Source: UBA2991 sp965221735 (lineage in GTDB: Bacteria; Chloroflexota; Dehalococcoidia; Tepidiformales; Tepidiformaceae). Taken from it: a stretch of DNA of 64,000 nt. Shown one piece after another: positions 60,348 to 64,000 of the stretch (the stretch's first letter is position 1; each line of letters starts with the position of its first letter). Below the pieces are notes generated by a model that made no database searches, was not told where the DNA came from, and saw nothing but the letters and a program-made list of their open reading frames with translations. A program made the translations under genes and the position numbers. The stretch is from assembly GCA_965221735.1 (NCBI GenBank), contig OZ244910.1, forward strand, positions 1,860,001-1,924,000, written 5' to 3'.

Positions 60348-61169
60348 ATGCTCCGCATGTCGTTGCCTCGTCGTGTGCGCCTCCTCGCAGCAGCAACGGC
60401 CGCCGGTTTGCTGGCCTTGCTGGCGACGGGCACGGCCTCGGCCATCCAGCCGGGCGGCATCACCGACGAAGCGCGGCTGATGAACGAGCTCTTCTGGATC
60501 GTGACGATCGCGGGCCTGATCGTGTTCGGGCTCGTAGGCGCGGCGCTGGTCTACGCGATCATCCGCTACCGCCGGAAGGGCGACGAGCTGCCGCCCCAGT
60601 TCCACGGGGGCGGGAAGATCGAGGTCGCGATGGTGGGCGTGCCCATCCTGATCGTGATCGGGCTCTTCACCATCTCGATGATGACGCTCGTCAAGATCGA
60701 CGACAAGGCAGACGACGACGCGCTGACCATCGATGTGACAGGCTTCCAGTTCTCGTGGCAGTTCGCCTACAACCTCGATGACCTGGGGACGAACACGGAC
60801 CCCAACGCCGAAGGTACGATCGCCGTCATCGGCACGCCCGCGAACGACCCGATCCTGTACATGCCCGTGGATGAGCCGGTGGAGTTCCTGCTCAAGTCAA
60901 ACGACGTGATCCACTCGTTCTACGTGGTGGACTTCCTCTACAAGCTCGATCTGATCCCCGGGCGGGTGAACTCGTTCACGGTGACCGCCCGCGAGACAGG
61001 CGACTTCCGGGCCCAGTGCGCCGAGCTCTGCGGCACGAACCATGCCCTCATGCGCTTCACCGTGCGGGTGGTGGAACGGGACGAATTCGACGCCTGGGTG
61101 GCCGATGAGGCCGCCCGCCAGCTCGGGGAGGGCACGCTCGTGTCGTCCTCCGGGACGCAGGGAGACTGA
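60348..61169 (+). CDS. ctaC: Cytochrome c oxidase subunit II
   Basis: 273 aa from ATG 60348, preceded by AGGAGG; the frame is open upstream but not conserved. A signal peptide (LLAAATAAGLLALLATGTASA) is followed by two membrane helices and the periplasmic cupredoxin domain. The CuA site shows GDFRAQCAELCGTNHALM. It accepts electrons from cytochrome c and passes them to subunit I. First gene of the operon. Confidence 0.95.
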   Translation: MLRMSLPRRVRLLAAATAAGLLALLATGTASAIQPGGITDEARLMNELFWIVTIAGLIVFGLVGAALVYAIIRYRRKGDELPPQFHGGGKIEVAMVGVPILIVIGLFTISMMTLVKIDDKADDDALTIDVTGFQFSWQFAYNLDDLGTNTDPNAEGTIAVIGTPANDPILYMPVDEPVEFLLKSNDVIHSFYVVDFLYKLDLIPGRVNSFTVTARETGDFRAQCAELCGTNHALMRFTVRVVERDEFDAWVADEAARQLGEGTLVSSSGTQGD

Positions 61170-61178
61170 GGAGGCCCG

Positions 61179-62792
61179 ATGGCAACCGTCGCAGTACCAC
61201 AGCTGAGCGGCTACCACCGGCCCGCCGTGCTCGACTGGATCACCACGGTCGACCACAAGAAGCTCGGCATCCTCTACCTGTACTTCACGCTCTTCTTCTT
61301 CGCGGTGGGCGGCATTCTCGCGCTGCTGGTACGGACGCAGCTGGCGGTCGCCGACAACTCGTTCGTCGGCAACGACGCCTACAACCAGATCTTCACGATG
61401 CACGCCTCGGCGATGCTGTTCCTGTTCATCATTCCGGTCTGGGCGGGCTTCGGGAACTACCTGGTGCCGCTCCAGATCGGCGCGGCCGACATGGCCTTCC
61501 CGCGCATCAACGCGCTCTCGTTCTGGATGCTGCCTCCGGCCGGCATCCTGATGTTCGCGGGCTTCATCGTCGACGGCGGAGCGGCGGACGGCGGCTGGAC
61601 CGCCTACAGCCCGCTGGCGCAGCAGACCGGCGTGGGCATGGACATGTGGATCATCGCGGTGATCGTGCTTGGCATGTCCTCGACGATCGGCGCGGCCAAC
61701 TTCCTCGTGACGATGTTCCGGATGCGGGCGCCCGGCATGACGATGTTCCGCATGCCCATCTTCTGCTGGACGATGCTGGTGACGGCGCTCCTGCAGCTGC
61801 TGGCAACGCCGGTGCTCGCGGCAGCGCTCGTGATGCTCTTCATCGACCGGAACTACGGCGGCCAGTTCTTCGACCCGAACGGCGGCGGCAACGTGGTGCT
61901 GTGGCAGAACGTGTTCTGGTTCTACTCGCACCCGGCGGTCTACATCATGATCCTGCCGGGCATGGGCATCGTCTCGGAAATCCTGCCCGTGTTCTCGCGC
62001 AAGCCGCTCTTCGGCTACAAGGCGTTCGTGTTCGCGACCATCGGCATCGGCGGCCTGGGATTCAGCGTGTGGGCGCACCACATGTTCACCACGGGCTCGG
62101 TGCTGCTGCCCTTCTTCGGCTTCATGACCTTCATGATCGGCGTGCCGACTGGGGTCAAGATCTTCAACTGGCTGGGTACGCTCTGGGGCGGGTCGATCTC
62201 GTTCCCGACGCCGATGCTGTTCGCGCTCGGCTTCGTGAGCATGTTCCTGATCGGCGGCATCAACGGCACCTACAGCGCCGCCGTGCCCGTCGACTTCGCC
62301 CTGCACGACACGTACTTCGTGGTGGCGCACATCCACTACGTGCTCTTCGGAGGCTCGGTGTTCGCGGTCTTCGGCGGGCTCTACTACTGGTTCCCGAAAA
62401 TCTGGGGCCGGAAGCTGAACGAACGGCTCGGGAAGCTGCACTTCGCCCTCATGTTCGTGGGCTTCAACGTGGCCTTCTTCCCGATGCACATGCTCGGACT
62501 GGACGGAATGCCGCGACGGATCGCGGTCTACGCGGACAGCGCGGGCTGGGAGGCCCTGAACATGCTCTCGACGGGCGGGGCCTTCCTCATCGCGGTGAGC
62601 ATGATCCCGTTCCTGATCGCGGTGGTCATGGCCTTCATGCGGCCCAAGGACCAGCCGGACGATCCCTGGGAGGCGAACACGCTCGAATGGGCGACGACCT
62701 CGCCGCCGCCGCACTACAACTTCGACAGCCTGCCGCCGGTGCGCTCGGAGCGCCCGCTCTTCGACGCGCGGCACGGCGATGAGGCGCACTAG
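61179..62792 (+). CDS. ctaD: Cytochrome c oxidase subunit I (A2-type)
   Basis: 537 aa from ATG 61179. Haem and copper ligands are visible in TMHASAMLF, WFYSHPAVYIM, WAHHMFTTG and VVAHIHYVLFGG. The YSHPAVY motif lacks the D-channel glutamate of A1 enzymes and has the YS pair of A2-type oxidases. It reduces oxygen to water and pumps protons. It lies 9 bp after ctaC and 2 bp before ctaE. Confidence 0.96.
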   Translation: MATVAVPQLSGYHRPAVLDWITTVDHKKLGILYLYFTLFFFAVGGILALLVRTQLAVADNSFVGNDAYNQIFTMHASAMLFLFIIPVWAGFGNYLVPLQIGAADMAFPRINALSFWMLPPAGILMFAGFIVDGGAADGGWTAYSPLAQQTGVGMDMWIIAVIVLGMSSTIGAANFLVTMFRMRAPGMTMFRMPIFCWTMLVTALLQLLATPVLAAALVMLFIDRNYGGQFFDPNGGGNVVLWQNVFWFYSHPAVYIMILPGMGIVSEILPVFSRKPLFGYKAFVFATIGIGGLGFSVWAHHMFTTGSVLLPFFGFMTFMIGVPTGVKIFNWLGTLWGGSISFPTPMLFALGFVSMFLIGGINGTYSAAVPVDFALHDTYFVVAHIHYVLFGGSVFAVFGGLYYWFPKIWGRKLNERLGKLHFALMFVGFNVAFFPMHMLGLDGMPRRIAVYADSAGWEALNMLSTGGAFLIAVSMIPFLIAVVMAFMRPKDQPDDPWEANTLEWATTSPPPHYNFDSLPPVRSERPLFDARHGDEAH

Positions 62793-62794
62793 CC

Positions 62795-63394
62795 ATGGCA
62801 GCTCACGGCGCAGCGGAACGGCAAGGCATGACGAACTCGATGCTCGGGTTCATCCTGTTCCTCGCCTCCGAGGTGATGTTCTTCGGCGGGCTCTTCGCGG
62901 CCTACTTCATCGCTCGCGCGGATGCGCCCGCCTGGCCGCCGCCGCTCACGCCCGAGCAGATCGCGGAAGGCGTCAAGCTCGAGCTCGAGGTAGTGCTGCC
63001 GGCGATCTCGACGGGGATCCTGGTGGTCAGCTCGATCACGATGCAGTACGCCGTCTGGCAGATCCAGAAGGGGAACCAGGGCGGGATGCTCTGGGGCCTG
63101 TTCATCTCGCTGGCGCTGGGCATCGTGTTCCTCGCAGCGCAGCTGTACGACTACACCCAGCTCCACTTCCTGGCCGACGACACCATCTACGGCACGACCT
63201 TCTACACGCTGACCGGCTTCCACGGCGCTCACGTCGCGGGAGGCGCGCTCTTCATCGCCGTCGTGACCGTGCGAGGGCTCGGCGGACAGTTCACGGCAGA
63301 GAACCACGAAGCGGTGGAAGCCGCGTCGATGTACTGGCACTTCGTCGACGTGGTGTGGATCGCCCTCTTCACCGTTCTCTACATCATCAAGTAG
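62795..63394 (+). CDS. ctaE: Cytochrome c oxidase subunit III
   Basis: 199 aa from ATG 62795. Five membrane segments; the family motifs SEVMFFGGLFAAYF, TGFHGAHV and SMYWHFVDVVWIALF are present. It stabilises the proton-uptake path of subunit I. It is the five-helix short form typical of bacteria. Confidence 0.95.
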   Translation: MAAHGAAERQGMTNSMLGFILFLASEVMFFGGLFAAYFIARADAPAWPPPLTPEQIAEGVKLELEVVLPAISTGILVVSSITMQYAVWQIQKGNQGGMLWGLFISLALGIVFLAAQLYDYTQLHFLADDTIYGTTFYTLTGFHGAHVAGGALFIAVVTVRGLGGQFTAENHEAVEAASMYWHFVDVVWIALFTVLYIIK

Positions 63395-63412
63395 CCACAA
63401 GGACGAACGACT

Positions 63413-64000
63413 TTGGAGCACGAGAGCAGCGAGCACGAAGCCCACGTCGGGCCCGATGTCCATCTGCCGGATCCGAGCATCTGGCCGTTCGTGGCAGGGC
63501 TCGCGATCATGCTGCTCACGGCGACCCTTGTCTGGTGGGCGCGGGTCGAGGACCAGCGCAGCCTGAGCGGTCCGCTGCTGGGCGCATCGGCCGCGATCAC
63601 GCTCTTCTCGGTGGCCGGCTGGGCCTACGAAGACGGCCGCATGCGCCAGAAGGCGCGCGAGCAGGAAGAGCACGCACGCCAGGGCGCCCGCCGCACCCAG
63701 GTCATCACCTTCGCCATCGCCGAGGGCCAGCTTGAGACGGCCGTCGGGGAGGGCGGCGTCATCGACGCCATCCAGAACGCGCACGACGACCTGCGGGCGG
63801 CGCCGGGCTTCGAGGACCTCCGCATCAACGTCTCGAGCGCGGAGGACGGGCCCTCACAGGTCATCGTCGAGACGACATGGTCGACGGAGGAGGATCTGGC
63901 GGCGTTCGAGGAGACTGAGCGCGCAATTCTCGACCTGATCAGCCAGCACGGGGACGAGGTGGTGGCGGGTTCGCCGCAGACGTTCGACATGCAGGTGGTG
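63413..64000 (+). CDS. COX subunit IV-like membrane protein with soluble alpha-beta domain (partial at right edge)
   Basis: 196 codons from TTG 63413 to the window edge with no stop; AAGGA precedes the start. Two membrane helices (WPFVAGLAIMLLTATLVWW and LLGASAAITLFSVAGWAY) resemble the small fourth oxidase subunit. A soluble part follows (TQVITFAIAEGQLETAVGEG, then APGFEDLRINVSS and ETTWSTEEDLAAFEE) whose pattern recalls antibiotic-biosynthesis-monooxygenase-like dimeric barrels. It is the fourth gene of the oxidase operon, 18 bp after ctaE. The barrel assignment is tentative. Confidence 0.65.
   Translation, partial: MEHESSEHEAHVGPDVHLPDPSIWPFVAGLAIMLLTATLVWWARVEDQRSLSGPLLGASAAITLFSVAGWAYEDGRMRQKAREQEEHARQGARRTQVITFAIAEGQLETAVGEGGVIDAIQNAHDDLRAAPGFEDLRINVSSAEDGPSQVIVETTWSTEEDLAAFEETERAILDLISQHGDEVVAGSPQTFDMQVV

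Overview
The window is high-GC bacterial DNA. The right third carries core genes: a fused acetyl-CoA carboxylase AccD-AccA, FtsK, RNase J, family-4 uracil-DNA glycosylase, Tat, a FabD-FabG-NusB-AcpP cluster, RNase P RNA and an A2-type haem-copper oxidase with a YSHPAVY motif. This suite, and relaxation-type conjugation genes of a kind common in Gram-positive-type genomes, suggest Chloroflexota, perhaps a Dehalococcoidia-like lineage. That placement is an inference from gene content, not a phylogenetic result.

A tRNA-Ala(GGC) gene at 44060-44135 divides the window. Its 3' end faces left and lies in a 98-bp repeat. A diverged full-length copy sits at 32299-32396 and a 30-bp copy at 33835-33864. 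Everything left of the tRNA looks like an accreted genomic island. Positions 1-3816 hold a membrane-associated tubulin/FtsZ-like protein with a trypsin-like protease. Positions 4243-12723 hold parts of a conjugative element: a VirD4/TraD-like ATPase, one intact and two broken replication-relaxation genes, a helix-turn-helix protein and decayed fragments. Positions 12848-32006 form a defence island: an Mrr-type nuclease with helical repeats, a SPARTA operon (TIR-APAZ plus short Argonaute), a type I restriction-modification system with a KAP ATPase inserted between hsdM and hsdS, a Panacea-type toxin-antitoxin pair between hsdR and hsdS, and a nuclease with a SEC-C zinc motif. Positions 32067-34050 carry a membrane-anchored unknown protein and gene debris around the repeats. 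Positions 34056-43836 hold a surface-protein cluster (pre-peptidase C-terminal domains, leucine-rich repeats, a membrane protein, ankyrin repeats) with a NarL-type two-component system and an Xre-type regulator.

Two regulatory links stand out. A 77-78 bp element lies upstream of both the protease/tubulin operon (3911-3987) and the response regulator gene (43526-43603). A GCCCC-N8/9-GGGGC dyad lies upstream of both the histidine kinase and the ankyrin gene.

Right of the tRNA, twelve genes from yceD (56696) to accDA (45066) run on the minus strand with short gaps or overlaps, joining fatty-acid synthesis to transcription, secretion, repair, RNA decay and chromosome segregation. On the plus strand, a zinc-ribbon coiled-coil protein, a serine-recombinase homologue that lacks its catalytic serine and arginines, and RNase HI form an apparent operon, followed by rnpB and the cytochrome oxidase operon. 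The last gene of that operon runs off the right edge.
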